This document shows positions 1 to 5,908 of a stretch of DNA of 7,117 nucleotides, one piece after another. A program made the position numbers and the translations under genes. Source of the DNA: Halanaerobiaceae bacterium (GTDB lineage: Bacteria; Bacillota; Halanaerobiia; Halanaerobiales; Halarsenatibacteraceae); NCBI GenBank assembly GCA_003554685.1, contig PWHA01000043.1, forward strand, positions 1-7,117, in the 5' to 3' direction. The notes beneath the pieces were generated by a model. It did no database searches, was not told where the DNA came from, and saw nothing but the letters and a program-made list of their open reading frames with translations. Numbering within the stretch: the first letter of the stretch is position 1; the number at the start of each line of letters is the position of its first letter.

Positions 1-195
1 AATGAAGAGGGTATTCGCTGTATTGCCGGGCCTATTTTCGATCATACAGGTAATATTACTGCTGCTTTCAGCATTTCCGGGCCTGCCCTTAGAATTACCA
101 GAGCAAAAATTGATGAATTTAGCAGCATGGTTAAGGAGTATTCCGGCAAAATGTCCAGGGCTCTGGGGTACAATGGTTCGGTAAATTTCAGTTGA
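1..195 (+). CDS. IclR-family transcriptional regulator, C-terminal end (partial)
   Basis: Frame 1 is open from the window edge to a TGA at 193-195 and gives 64 residues. They match the end of the IclR effector-binding domain: an EEGIRCIAGPIFD stretch (residues 2-14), then an AAFSISGPALRIT strand (21-33) and a final amphipathic helix ending near RALGYNG. IclR proteins are dimeric DNA-binding regulators with an N-terminal winged helix and this GAF-like ligand domain; the N-terminal part lies outside the window, so the ligand and targets cannot be told. No intrinsic terminator separates the stop codon from the pyr promoter, which overlaps it. The family call is solid. Any link to pyrimidine control is not supported by the sequence. 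Confidence 0.85.
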   Translation, partial: NEEGIRCIAGPIFDHTGNITAAFSISGPALRITRAKIDEFSSMVKEYSGKMSRALGYNGSVNFS

Positions 196-220
196 CTTTT
201 TCGGGCTAATTTGATATAGT
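192..220 (+). promoter_or_regulatory. Sigma-A-type promoter of the pyr operon
   Basis: A -35 box TTGACT (192-197), a 17-nt spacer and a -10 box TATAGT (215-220) are each one base from consensus, with a TG at 212-213 that makes an extended -10. Transcription should start near 227, about 28 nt before the PyrR hairpin. The -35 box overlaps the stop codon of the upstream IclR gene. Confidence 0.8.
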
Positions 221-254
221 TAATTAGCTCAAAATTATTTAAAAAAATATTTTA

Positions 255-287
255 CCTTTTAAACTGGTCCAGTGAGGCCAGAAAAGG
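255..287 (+). promoter_or_regulatory. PyrR-binding loop (anti-antiterminator hairpin)
   Basis: The lower stem is CCTTTT (255-260) paired with AAAAGG (282-287). A purine bulge AAA (261-263) follows, then an upper stem 264-269/276-281 (CTGGTC with GGCCAG, one G-U pair) closed by the hexaloop CAGTGA (270-275). This layout and the TCCAGTGAGGCC core match the known Bacillus PyrR-binding consensus (roughly UCCNGNGAGGYU with a purine-rich bulge). In that system PyrR with UMP or UTP holds this hairpin, which frees the downstream terminator. PyrR itself is not encoded in the window. Confidence 0.85.
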
Positions 288-377
288 AATATATGCTTAT
301 TTTACCGGAGTTTTTTATAGGAGAATTATTCTAGAAAAATTACTCCGGAGATGAGAGTATATTATGCCTTCCTGCCT
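275..377 (+). promoter_or_regulatory. Antiterminator structure of the pyr leader
   Basis: The 3' half of the PyrR hairpin can pair instead with the 5' arm of the terminator: 275-278 with 374-377, then 280-281/372-373, 283-284/369-370, 286-287/367-368 and 289-291/363-365, broken by single mismatches or bulges. Between these arms lies a separate long hairpin: CCGGAGT (305-311) with ACTCCGG (342-348), TTTTT (312-316) with AAAAA (335-339), and 318-322 with 329-333. The structure excludes both the PyrR loop and the terminator, as expected for this mechanism. Pairing was done by eye, without energy calculation. Confidence 0.7.
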
Positions 378-402
378 TGCTGGCGGGAGGGCTTTTTATT
401 TT
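366..402 (+). terminator. Intrinsic terminator (attenuator) upstream of pyrB
   Basis: An 11-bp stem pairs 366-376 with 382-392 (nine Watson-Crick and two G-U pairs) around a 5-nt loop TTGCT, followed directly by TTTTTATTTT (393-402). It lies about 140 nt after the likely transcription start and about 205 nt before pyrB. It is the decision point of the PyrR attenuator and can also end read-through transcripts from the IclR gene. Confidence 0.9.
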
Positions 403-607
403 GCATTTTGCATAAAAACTTAAGAATCAATTATGCTTTTATGCTTTGCTCACACCTCTCTTTTGTATCAGATAAATGACAGGCCAATAAGATGGATAAC
501 TCTTTATTAGTAAGTCTCTGGCAAAAATTTTCTCGCAGAAAGCCCGGCATAAATTTATAAGTTTTATGAGTCAAATATTTATTAAAAATTCTAATGGAGG
601 TGGCTGC
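403..607 (+). other. Distal part of the pyrB leader, AT-rich, no gene seen
   Basis: No convincing ORF lies between the attenuator terminator and pyrB. An 8-bp inverted repeat GCATAAAA (410-417) / TTTTATGC (437-444) with a 19-nt loop is present but has no U-tract. A second in-frame ATG at 566 would lengthen PyrB by 14 residues but has no ribosome binding site. The segment ends with the pyrB ribosome binding site GGAGGTGG (596-603). Confidence 0.5.
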
Positions 608-1549
608 ATGCTGAAGCAGCGCAAGGATTTTCTCGGGCTCTATGATGTACCCGGCGAAGACATAATGGAGATTTTACAGACGGCCCGTTCTATGAAGGAC
701 ATTTTCACCCGTTCGATTAAGAAAGTTCCCACTCTCAGAGGTAAGACCGTTGTTAATCTTTTCTTTGAACCCAGCACCAGGACCAAATCTTCCTTTGATC
801 TGGCGGCCAAAAGGCTCAGCGCTGATGTGATGAGCATTTCCAAATCCTCCAGCAGTGTGGTTAAAGGTGAGACTCTGCTGGATACAGCCCGCACCATGGA
901 GGTGATGGGTGCCGATATTGTGGTCGTCCGCCACAGCCATCCCGGGGCGGCCCGCTATCTGGCCAAAAATCTCAAAGCGGCCGTACTTAATGCCGGAGAT
1001 GGGGCTCATGCCCATCCCACCCAGGGCTTGCTGGATATTTACACTATCTGGGAAAAACTGGGTGAACTTCAGGACAAAAAAATACTGATAGTTGGTGACA
1101 TTGCCCATTCCCGGGTAGCCCGTTCCAATATCTGGGGTCTGCTCAATCTGGGAGCCGAGGTCCGGGTCTGCGGACCCAGCACCCTGCTGCCCCGGCAGCT
1201 TGAGGAGACCGGGGTTAAAACTTATACCAAAATAGATGAAGCCCTTGATGATGTCGATGCGGTTAATATTTTGCGGATCCAGCTGGAGCGCCAGGAAAGC
1301 GGTCTGTTCCCCTCTCTCAGGGAATACCGCTTTCTTTTCGGGATAAACGAAGCCAGACAGTCCCGTCTGAAAGATGAAGCTCTTGTAATGCATCCTGGTC
1401 CTATGAACCGGGGAGTGGAAATCGAATCCAGTGTGGCTGATGGCAAGCGGGCGGTAATTACTGAACAGGTAACCAATGGTGTGGCCATCAGGATGGCACT
1501 GCTTTACCTGCTGGCTGGAAAGGAGGTTCAGTATGAGAATCTTGCTTAA
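608..1549 (+). CDS. pyrB: Aspartate carbamoyltransferase catalytic subunit
   Basis: PyrB condenses carbamoyl phosphate with L-aspartate to N-carbamoyl-aspartate in the cytosol, the committed step of UMP synthesis. The protein has 313 residues, the usual length for Bacillus-type ATCase. Visible motifs are the carbamoyl-phosphate loop FFEPSTRT (52-59), the SSSSVVKGET loop supplying the neighbouring active site (80-89), HPTQ (136-139), GDIAHSRVARSN (163-174), the aspartate-side LRIQLERQ (222-229) and MHPGPMNRG (261-269). I chose the ATG at 608 because GGAGG (596-600) lies 7 nt upstream and the protein then begins like relatives; the ATG at 566 lacks a ribosome binding site. No pyrI follows, so a PyrI-free catalytic trimer is expected. 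The 3' end overlaps pyrC by 17 nt. Expression should be set by the PyrR attenuator upstream. Identification is very secure. Confidence 0.97.
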   Translation: MLKQRKDFLGLYDVPGEDIMEILQTARSMKDIFTRSIKKVPTLRGKTVVNLFFEPSTRTKSSFDLAAKRLSADVMSISKSSSSVVKGETLLDTARTMEVMGADIVVVRHSHPGAARYLAKNLKAAVLNAGDGAHAHPTQGLLDIYTIWEKLGELQDKKILIVGDIAHSRVARSNIWGLLNLGAEVRVCGPSTLLPRQLEETGVKTYTKIDEALDDVDAVNILRIQLERQESGLFPSLREYRFLFGINEARQSRLKDEALVMHPGPMNRGVEIESSVADGKRAVITEQVTNGVAIRMALLYLLAGKEVQYENLA

Positions 1550-2852
1550 AAACTGCCGGCCGGTAGATCCTGAGATGGAAATTCCGGAACGGGCTGATCT
1601 ACTGCTGGAGGACGGCAGAATTTCTCAGATGAAAACAACTGACAACCAGGGGGATAGTTCAGCTGGATCAGCTGGAATAGAAACTCTTGATCTTAAGGGA
1701 GCTTATCTGCTGCCGGGCCTGATTGACATGCATGCCCACTTTCGTGAGCCTGGTTATGAGGAAAGGGAAACCATTCGCACCGGCAGCGAAGCGGCAGCAG
1801 CCGGAGGTTTTACCACCGTGGCAGTGATGCCCAATACCCGTCCGGTGGCTGATAATCCTGCCACCATCGAACTGATCAAAGCCCGGGCTGCTGAGGTGCC
1901 GATTGATATTACCCCCCTGGGCAGTATTACCAAAGGGAGCGCCGGCAGCGAACTGGCTGAAATCGGTTTTCTTTCTCAGGCTGGAGTCAGGGGACTGACC
2001 GATGATGGCCAGCCGGTTATGAACAGTGAGGTCATGCGCCGGGCCATGGAATATGCCTCGGACTTTGAACTGCCCATTATCAGCCACTGCGAAGATCTCA
2101 AACTGGCTGCCGAAGGTGTCATGCATGAGGGATATTACTCTTCTATTCTGGGCCTCAAACCAATTCCGGCAGCTGCCGAAGAGATAATGATAGCCCGGGA
2201 TATTGCCCTGGCCGAGCTGACCGGAGCCCGCCTCCACATTGCCCACCTCAGTACTTTCCGGGGTCTGGAAATGGTGCTGCAGGCCCGGGCTAAGGGAATT
2301 AAAGTTACCGCCGAGGTGACACCCCATCATCTGACTCTGACTGATAGGGAAGTACTGGGCTATGATACTGCAACCAAGGTCAATCCTCCCCTGCGAGGTC
2401 AGCAGGATCTCAAGGCACTGCAGCAAGCCTTGAGCCAGGATGAGATCGATGTGATAGCCACTGATCACGCCCCCCATACCGTTGAAGAAAAAATGGGTAC
2501 CTTCGATTCAGCTGCCTTTGGTATCTCCGGACTGGAGACAGCCCTGGCAGTCCTGCATCAGGAATTGATTTTAACCGATAAATTGGACTGGAAAAGGCTG
2601 GTGCGGCTGATGTATTACAATCCCGCTAAAATTCTGGGACTGGAAGCCCAGGGTCTGCGGACCGGAGCCAGGGCTGATCTGACTGTTTTTGATCCTGACA
2701 AGAACTGGCAGGTTGATACCGATAAATTTAAGTCTCTTGGCCGCCACTCTCCCTATAACGGTTGGGAACTAACCGGTAAAGTTCTTATAACCATCAAGGA
2801 TGGTAGAATAATATATGATGATCGGGGTGATCAGGCTGAAATTCTTTATTGA
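1533..2852 (+). CDS. pyrC: Dihydroorotase
   Basis: PyrC reversibly cyclises carbamoyl-aspartate to dihydroorotate; it is a zinc amidohydrolase. The 439-residue protein is the long type seen in Bacillus and Aquifex. Metal-site motifs are all present: DMHAHFREPG (65-74; H67 and H69), TDDG (156-159; an aspartate here replaces the carboxylated lysine of the E. coli type), H185 in SHCED, H238 in IAHLS and D311 in ATDHAPHT (309-316), with KVNPPLR (282-288) as a further signature. The start at 1533 has AGGAGG (1521-1526) 6 nt upstream; an in-frame ATG at 1476 would add 19 residues that look like read-through of pyrB in another frame. Initiation inside the end of pyrB suggests translational coupling. 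A short SAG-SAG duplication sits at residues 43-48, in a region likely to be a loop. Confidence 0.97.
   Translation: MRILLKNCRPVDPEMEIPERADLLLEDGRISQMKTTDNQGDSSAGSAGIETLDLKGAYLLPGLIDMHAHFREPGYEERETIRTGSEAAAAGGFTTVAVMPNTRPVADNPATIELIKARAAEVPIDITPLGSITKGSAGSELAEIGFLSQAGVRGLTDDGQPVMNSEVMRRAMEYASDFELPIISHCEDLKLAAEGVMHEGYYSSILGLKPIPAAAEEIMIARDIALAELTGARLHIAHLSTFRGLEMVLQARAKGIKVTAEVTPHHLTLTDREVLGYDTATKVNPPLRGQQDLKALQQALSQDEIDVIATDHAPHTVEEKMGTFDSAAFGISGLETALAVLHQELILTDKLDWKRLVRLMYYNPAKILGLEAQGLRTGARADLTVFDPDKNWQVDTDKFKSLGRHSPYNGWELTGKVLITIKDGRIIYDDRGDQAEILY
1659..1676 (+). repeat. Two 9-bp tandem copies inside pyrC
   Basis: TCAGCTGGA occurs twice in perfect tandem (1659-1667 and 1668-1676). It is in frame and encodes Ser-Ala-Gly twice (residues 43-48 of PyrC), in the N-terminal segment before the zinc motif. 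It is probably a replication-slippage duplication tolerated in a surface loop. Confidence 0.8.
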
Positions 2853-3792
2853 TAGACTAATCGAGCAGATTAAAGAGAAGCAGAGTGCTGTCTGTGTTGG
2901 ACTTGATCCCCATCTGGATCGACTGCCCGGTCACCTTAAAGCTAAGTATCAGGTGGAATCGGCAGCGACGGGACAGAAAAAGGCTTCCCGGCTGGCTGAG
3001 GTAATTAAAGATTTTAACCGCCAGATAATTACCATGGTGGCGGAGTCAGCTGTTGTGGTTAAACCCCAACTGGCCTTTTACGAACAGCTGGGGCCGGCAG
3101 GCCTGGAGGCTTTGATAGACACCATTGCAGCAGCCCGCCAGAGCGGTCTGCTGATTTTGCTGGATGGCAAGCGCAATGATATCGGCAGCTCAGCTCGTTG
3201 TTATGCCAGTGCCTATCTCAATCCCGATTCCCTTTCTGGAATCAGGAGAGCAGATGCCCTGACTATCAACCCATATCTGGGTAGAGAAGGGATTGAACCC
3301 TTTCTGGCAGATAGCAGCAGGGGAGCCTTTGCCCTGGTAAGAACTTCCAATCCCGGAGCAGGAGAGATTCAGAATATCAGGCTAAAAAATGGCAGCCCTT
3401 TCTATTTAAAAATAGGAAAGCTGGTGGAAAGCTGGGGTGAAAATCTGAGGGGAGAAGCTGGCTATTCTAACTTGGGAGCGGTGGTTGGTGCTACCCATCT
3501 GGCTGAACTTAAAGAACTCCGCCAGGAACTACCCCATACCTTCTTTTTAATTCCCGGTTTTGGAGCTCAGGGTGCCGGAGCTGAGGAGGCGGCGGCTGGC
3601 TTTGATGACAAAGGGCTGGGAGGGCTGGTTAATGCAGCTCGCTCGATTATTTTCGCCTATCAGCGGGAACCCTACCGGACTGAATATTCGGAGCAGGATT
3701 TTGCCCTGGCTGCTGGAGAGGCTGCCCGGGATATGAGAGATAGTATTAATCAGGCTCTGGAAACAGCCCGTCAGAGAGGCAGGAGGTTATAG
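2815..3792 (+). CDS. pyrF: Orotidine 5'-phosphate decarboxylase (type 2 subfamily)
   Basis: PyrF decarboxylates OMP to UMP, the last step of the pathway, without a cofactor. At about 325 residues it is longer than the 230-240 of E. coli or Bacillus PyrF and fits the type 2 subfamily. Motifs, numbered from the 2815 start: VCVGLDPHLDRLP (26-38), the catalytic LDGKRNDIG (116-124; K119 and D122), LVRTSNPG (174-181), VVGATH (223-228), LIPGFGAQGAG (245-255, phosphate loop) and VNAARS (272-277). The start is uncertain. The ATG at 2815 has only AAGGA (2796-2800) far upstream, while in-frame GTG (2827) and CTG (2836) are alternatives; the CTG would give the family-like N-terminus KFFIDRL and has GGGGTGAT (2824-2831) close before it. 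The gene overlaps the end of pyrC and ends 3 nt before pyrK. Function is secure, the start is not. Confidence 0.95.
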   Translation: MMIGVIRLKFFIDRLIEQIKEKQSAVCVGLDPHLDRLPGHLKAKYQVESAATGQKKASRLAEVIKDFNRQIITMVAESAVVVKPQLAFYEQLGPAGLEALIDTIAAARQSGLLILLDGKRNDIGSSARCYASAYLNPDSLSGIRRADALTINPYLGREGIEPFLADSSRGAFALVRTSNPGAGEIQNIRLKNGSPFYLKIGKLVESWGENLRGEAGYSNLGAVVGATHLAELKELRQELPHTFFLIPGFGAQGAGAEEAAAGFDDKGLGGLVNAARSIIFAYQREPYRTEYSEQDFALAAGEAARDMRDSINQALETARQRGRRL

Positions 3793-3795
3793 CTC

Positions 3796-4674
3796 ATGGC
3801 TGAGGTTATCTCACAGACTGAGATCGGCCCGGATTTATATAAGCTTACAATATCAGCCCGAATACCACAAGAACCAGCTGACCGGGGGGCTGCCCCTGGA
3901 CGGTTCTGCCATCTCCGGGTGCGTCAGCCGGAAAGCTGGGACCCGCTGCTGCGCCGCCCCCTGAGCATTTATAATGCCGGTGGTTATAATTCTGAGCTGA
4001 AGGTTGAAACCTCTCATGAAACCTCTCATGAAACCTCTCATGAAACCGCTTACGAAACCGATCAGCTGGAATTTGTCTATCAGATCCGGGGTCGGGGAAC
4101 CCGGCTTTTAAGTCAGTTTCAAGCGGAAGATCAGATTGATTGCCTGGGACCGCTGGGCAGCGGCTTTTCTCTGGACTTCAGCGGCAGCAATATAATACTG
4201 GTGGGTGGGGGATTGGGAATAGCTCCGCTTTATTTTCTGGCCCAAAAGCTGGCAGATATTAATAATCTTCAGGTATACCTGGGGGCCTCCTCGGCTGCCC
4301 TGCTTCAGCCTATGTCAGCAGACATTGCCAAACTGGACGTCAAACTCAATCTTGCTACTGATGATGGCAGTCTGGGCAGGGCTGGAACTGTTTTTGATAT
4401 TCTAAGAGAGGATTTTGCTGAAACATCTTGTGAAGGCAATAAATCAAAACAGCCGGATTACATTTTTGCCTGCGGTCCTGTACCGCTGCTCCACTCCCTG
4501 CAAAAATATATGACAGCCAATAACCTTCCGGGAGAGTTTTCTCTGGAGAAAAGAATGGCCTGCGGCAGCGGAGTCTGTCTTTCCTGCGTCTGTCAGACTG
4601 CAAGCGGCAACCAGCGGGTCTGTTATGAAGGACCGGTTTTTCCTGCCCGGGAGGTGATTTTTAATGGCTGCTGA
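3796..4674 (+). CDS. pyrK: Dihydroorotate dehydrogenase B electron-transfer subunit
   Basis: PyrK holds FAD and a [2Fe-2S] cluster and passes electrons from the FMN of PyrD to NAD+ in a PyrD2-PyrK2 complex. The 292 residues show the ferredoxin-reductase fold: PGRFCHLRV (34-42), the flavin motif LLRRPLSIY (51-59), the glycine-rich VGGGLGIAPL (136-145), the nucleotide-side FACGPVPLL (224-232) and the cluster cysteines C256, C261, C264 and C276 in a CX4CX2CX11C pattern. AGGAGG (3781-3786) lies 9 nt before the ATG. The gene sits 3 nt after pyrF and overlaps pyrD by 11 nt. It is longer than the typical 250-260 residues, partly because of a repeated ETSH stretch at residues 71-88 inserted between two strands of the FAD domain and partly because of an acidic/polar loop near 213-221. 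No key residue is missing, so the protein should be functional. Confidence 0.96.
   Translation: MAEVISQTEIGPDLYKLTISARIPQEPADRGAAPGRFCHLRVRQPESWDPLLRRPLSIYNAGGYNSELKVETSHETSHETSHETAYETDQLEFVYQIRGRGTRLLSQFQAEDQIDCLGPLGSGFSLDFSGSNIILVGGGLGIAPLYFLAQKLADINNLQVYLGASSAALLQPMSADIAKLDVKLNLATDDGSLGRAGTVFDILREDFAETSCEGNKSKQPDYIFACGPVPLLHSLQKYMTANNLPGEFSLEKRMACGSGVCLSCVCQTASGNQRVCYEGPVFPAREVIFNGC
4006..4059 (+). repeat. 12-bp in-frame minisatellite in pyrK
   Basis: GAAACCTCTCAT is repeated three times perfectly (4006-4017, 4018-4029, 4030-4041), followed by a diverged copy GAAACCGCTTAC (4042-4053) and a half copy GAAACC (4054-4059). It encodes three Glu-Thr-Ser-His units, then Glu-Thr-Ala-Tyr and Glu-Thr. 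The unit length keeps the reading frame, so copy number could change without breaking PyrK. Confidence 0.95.
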
Positions 4675-5647
4675 TAATTCACAAAGGCTGATGGCTGATA
4701 ATCCCCGGCTAAAGAACAATATTGATATAACCACCGCTCTGGGTGATCTCCAGCTGAAAAACCCGGTGCTCACGGCTTCAGGAACCTGCGGTTTTGGCAG
4801 GGAACTGGCAGAAAGATATGAGTTAAGCGAGCTGGGTGCTTTAATAGTTAAGGGAATTACTGTTGAGCCTCGCAGCGGCAACTCTTCTCCCCGGATTGCT
4901 GAAACTCCAGCCGGACTTTTAAACTCCATTGGACTGGAAAATCCCGGACTGGAAGGTTTTATCAGGGAGGAACTGCCCTGGCTGGCAGGAGTTAAGCCCC
5001 CGGTGCTGGCTAATATTTCAGGTCACAGCATTTCTGATTTTTCCCGGCTGGCAGAGGGTCTGGCCGGCAGACAGGAAATTGCTGGGCTGGAAGTCAATGT
5101 TTCCTGTCCCAATATCGGAGCTGGAGGACTGGCCTTTGGAACAGATCCGGAGATGGTGGCCAGGGTTGCAGAGGCTGTCAGGAGTTATTACTCAGGATTT
5201 ATCCTGGTCAAGTTAACACCTGCTGCTGGTGATATTCTGGCAGTAGCTCAAGCAGCCCGGGAGAGCGGGGCAGAAGCCCTGACAGTTTGCAATACTATGC
5301 CGGGAATGGAAATAGATATTGAATCCCGGGCTCCGGTGCTGGGCAATACCTTTGGCGGACTTTCCGGTCCGGCCCTGCAGCCCATAGCTTTAAAGCTGGT
5401 TTATCAGCTGGCACAGGCCGATATTCTCCCGATCCTGGGCGGAGGCGGTATCATGACCGGACGGGACGCTATCAAGTTTCTGCTGGCCGGGGCTCGAGCA
5501 GTTTCGGTGGGAACAGCCACTCTGCTTGATCCTCTGGCTCCCCTAAAAATTAAGACAGGAATTGTTGATTATCTGAAAAAGCATAACTGCGGTAACCTGC
5601 AGGAGATAATCGGCCAGGCCCTAACCGAAGCAGAAACCAGCCGCTGA
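4664..5647 (+). CDS. pyrD: Dihydroorotate dehydrogenase B catalytic subunit (class 1B)
   Basis: PyrD oxidises dihydroorotate to orotate on FMN; with PyrK it forms the soluble NAD+-dependent class 1B enzyme. The 327 residues show ASGTCGFG (38-45), the FMN/substrate lysine in VKGIT (62-66), NSIGLENPG (87-95), EVNVSCPN (143-150) with the catalytic base C148 (cysteine as in class 1, where class 2 has serine), VKLTP, and the phosphate-site GGGGI (259-263). There is no N-terminal membrane helix, as expected for class 1. GGAGGTGAT (4650-4658) lies 5 nt before the ATG at 4664, inside the end of pyrK, which fits coupled synthesis of the two subunits. The N-terminus is about 9-14 residues longer than usual and begins with a near-duplication (MAADN at 1, MADN at 10), so a second start at 4691 is possible. 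Confidence 0.96.
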   Translation: MAADNSQRLMADNPRLKNNIDITTALGDLQLKNPVLTASGTCGFGRELAERYELSELGALIVKGITVEPRSGNSSPRIAETPAGLLNSIGLENPGLEGFIREELPWLAGVKPPVLANISGHSISDFSRLAEGLAGRQEIAGLEVNVSCPNIGAGGLAFGTDPEMVARVAEAVRSYYSGFILVKLTPAAGDILAVAQAARESGAEALTVCNTMPGMEIDIESRAPVLGNTFGGLSGPALQPIALKLVYQLAQADILPILGGGGIMTGRDAIKFLLAGARAVSVGTATLLDPLAPLKIKTGIVDYLKKHNCGNLQEIIGQALTEAETSR

Positions 5648-5908
5648 CTGAAGTTCCTATACTCTTTTTGCTGCAGCCAGTATAATCCGGTTAATTCTCC
5701 TGTTACTGCTCCAGAAATATGCTCCAGAAATAAATAATCAGAATATATCAGGATATTCAACAGCCATCAGCCCTACCTTCGGTTAAAATTTATGAGACTT
5801 TCAAATAAAAATAAAAATGAATCAAAAAGCATAATTAAATTTTCAGGCAGATTTAAGCACTTTAATATGAAAAAAATAGTAAAATGATAAAAGCGGGAGG
5901 TTATAAAT
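5648..5908 (+). other. AT-rich gap between pyrD and pyrE, no gene seen
   Basis: No coding frame or clear terminator is visible. The gap holds a 13-bp tandem duplication (5707-5732), a 6-bp inverted repeat GAATAT/ATATTC (5741-5746 and 5753-5758) and a weak promoter-like pair, TTTTCA (5840-5845) and TAATAT (5863-5868) with 17-nt spacing. The pyrE ribosome binding site GGGAGG (5895-5900) closes it. Whether pyrE is read from the pyrB promoter or its own cannot be decided from the sequence. Confidence 0.5.
5707..5732 (+). repeat. Two 13-bp tandem copies between pyrD and pyrE
   Basis: TGCTCCAGAAATA occurs twice in perfect tandem (5707-5719 and 5720-5732). It is non-coding and no function is apparent; a slippage duplication is the simplest reading. 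Confidence 0.85.

Noticed and set aside
2..184. 60-residue + strand ORF with a hydrophobic, signal-like start
   Set aside because: It is frame-shifted relative to the IclR C-terminus in frame 1, which has clear family similarity and runs to its own stop at 195.
410..444. 8-bp inverted repeat after the attenuator, considered as a second terminator
   Set aside because: The stem is AT-rich, the loop is 19 nt and no U-tract follows.
674..1393. 239-residue minus-strand ORF opposite pyrB
   Set aside because: It lies fully antisense to a well-recognised gene and shows no family motif; it results from the codon bias of pyrB.
1668..2477. 269-residue minus-strand ORF opposite pyrC
   Set aside because: It is antisense to the motif-bearing dihydroorotase frame; its His- and Gly-rich composition mirrors that gene and has no domain of its own.
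3853..4041. Minus-strand ORF starting with a repeated MRGF motif
   Set aside because: The repeat is only the reverse complement of the pyrK minisatellite; no other coding signal is present.
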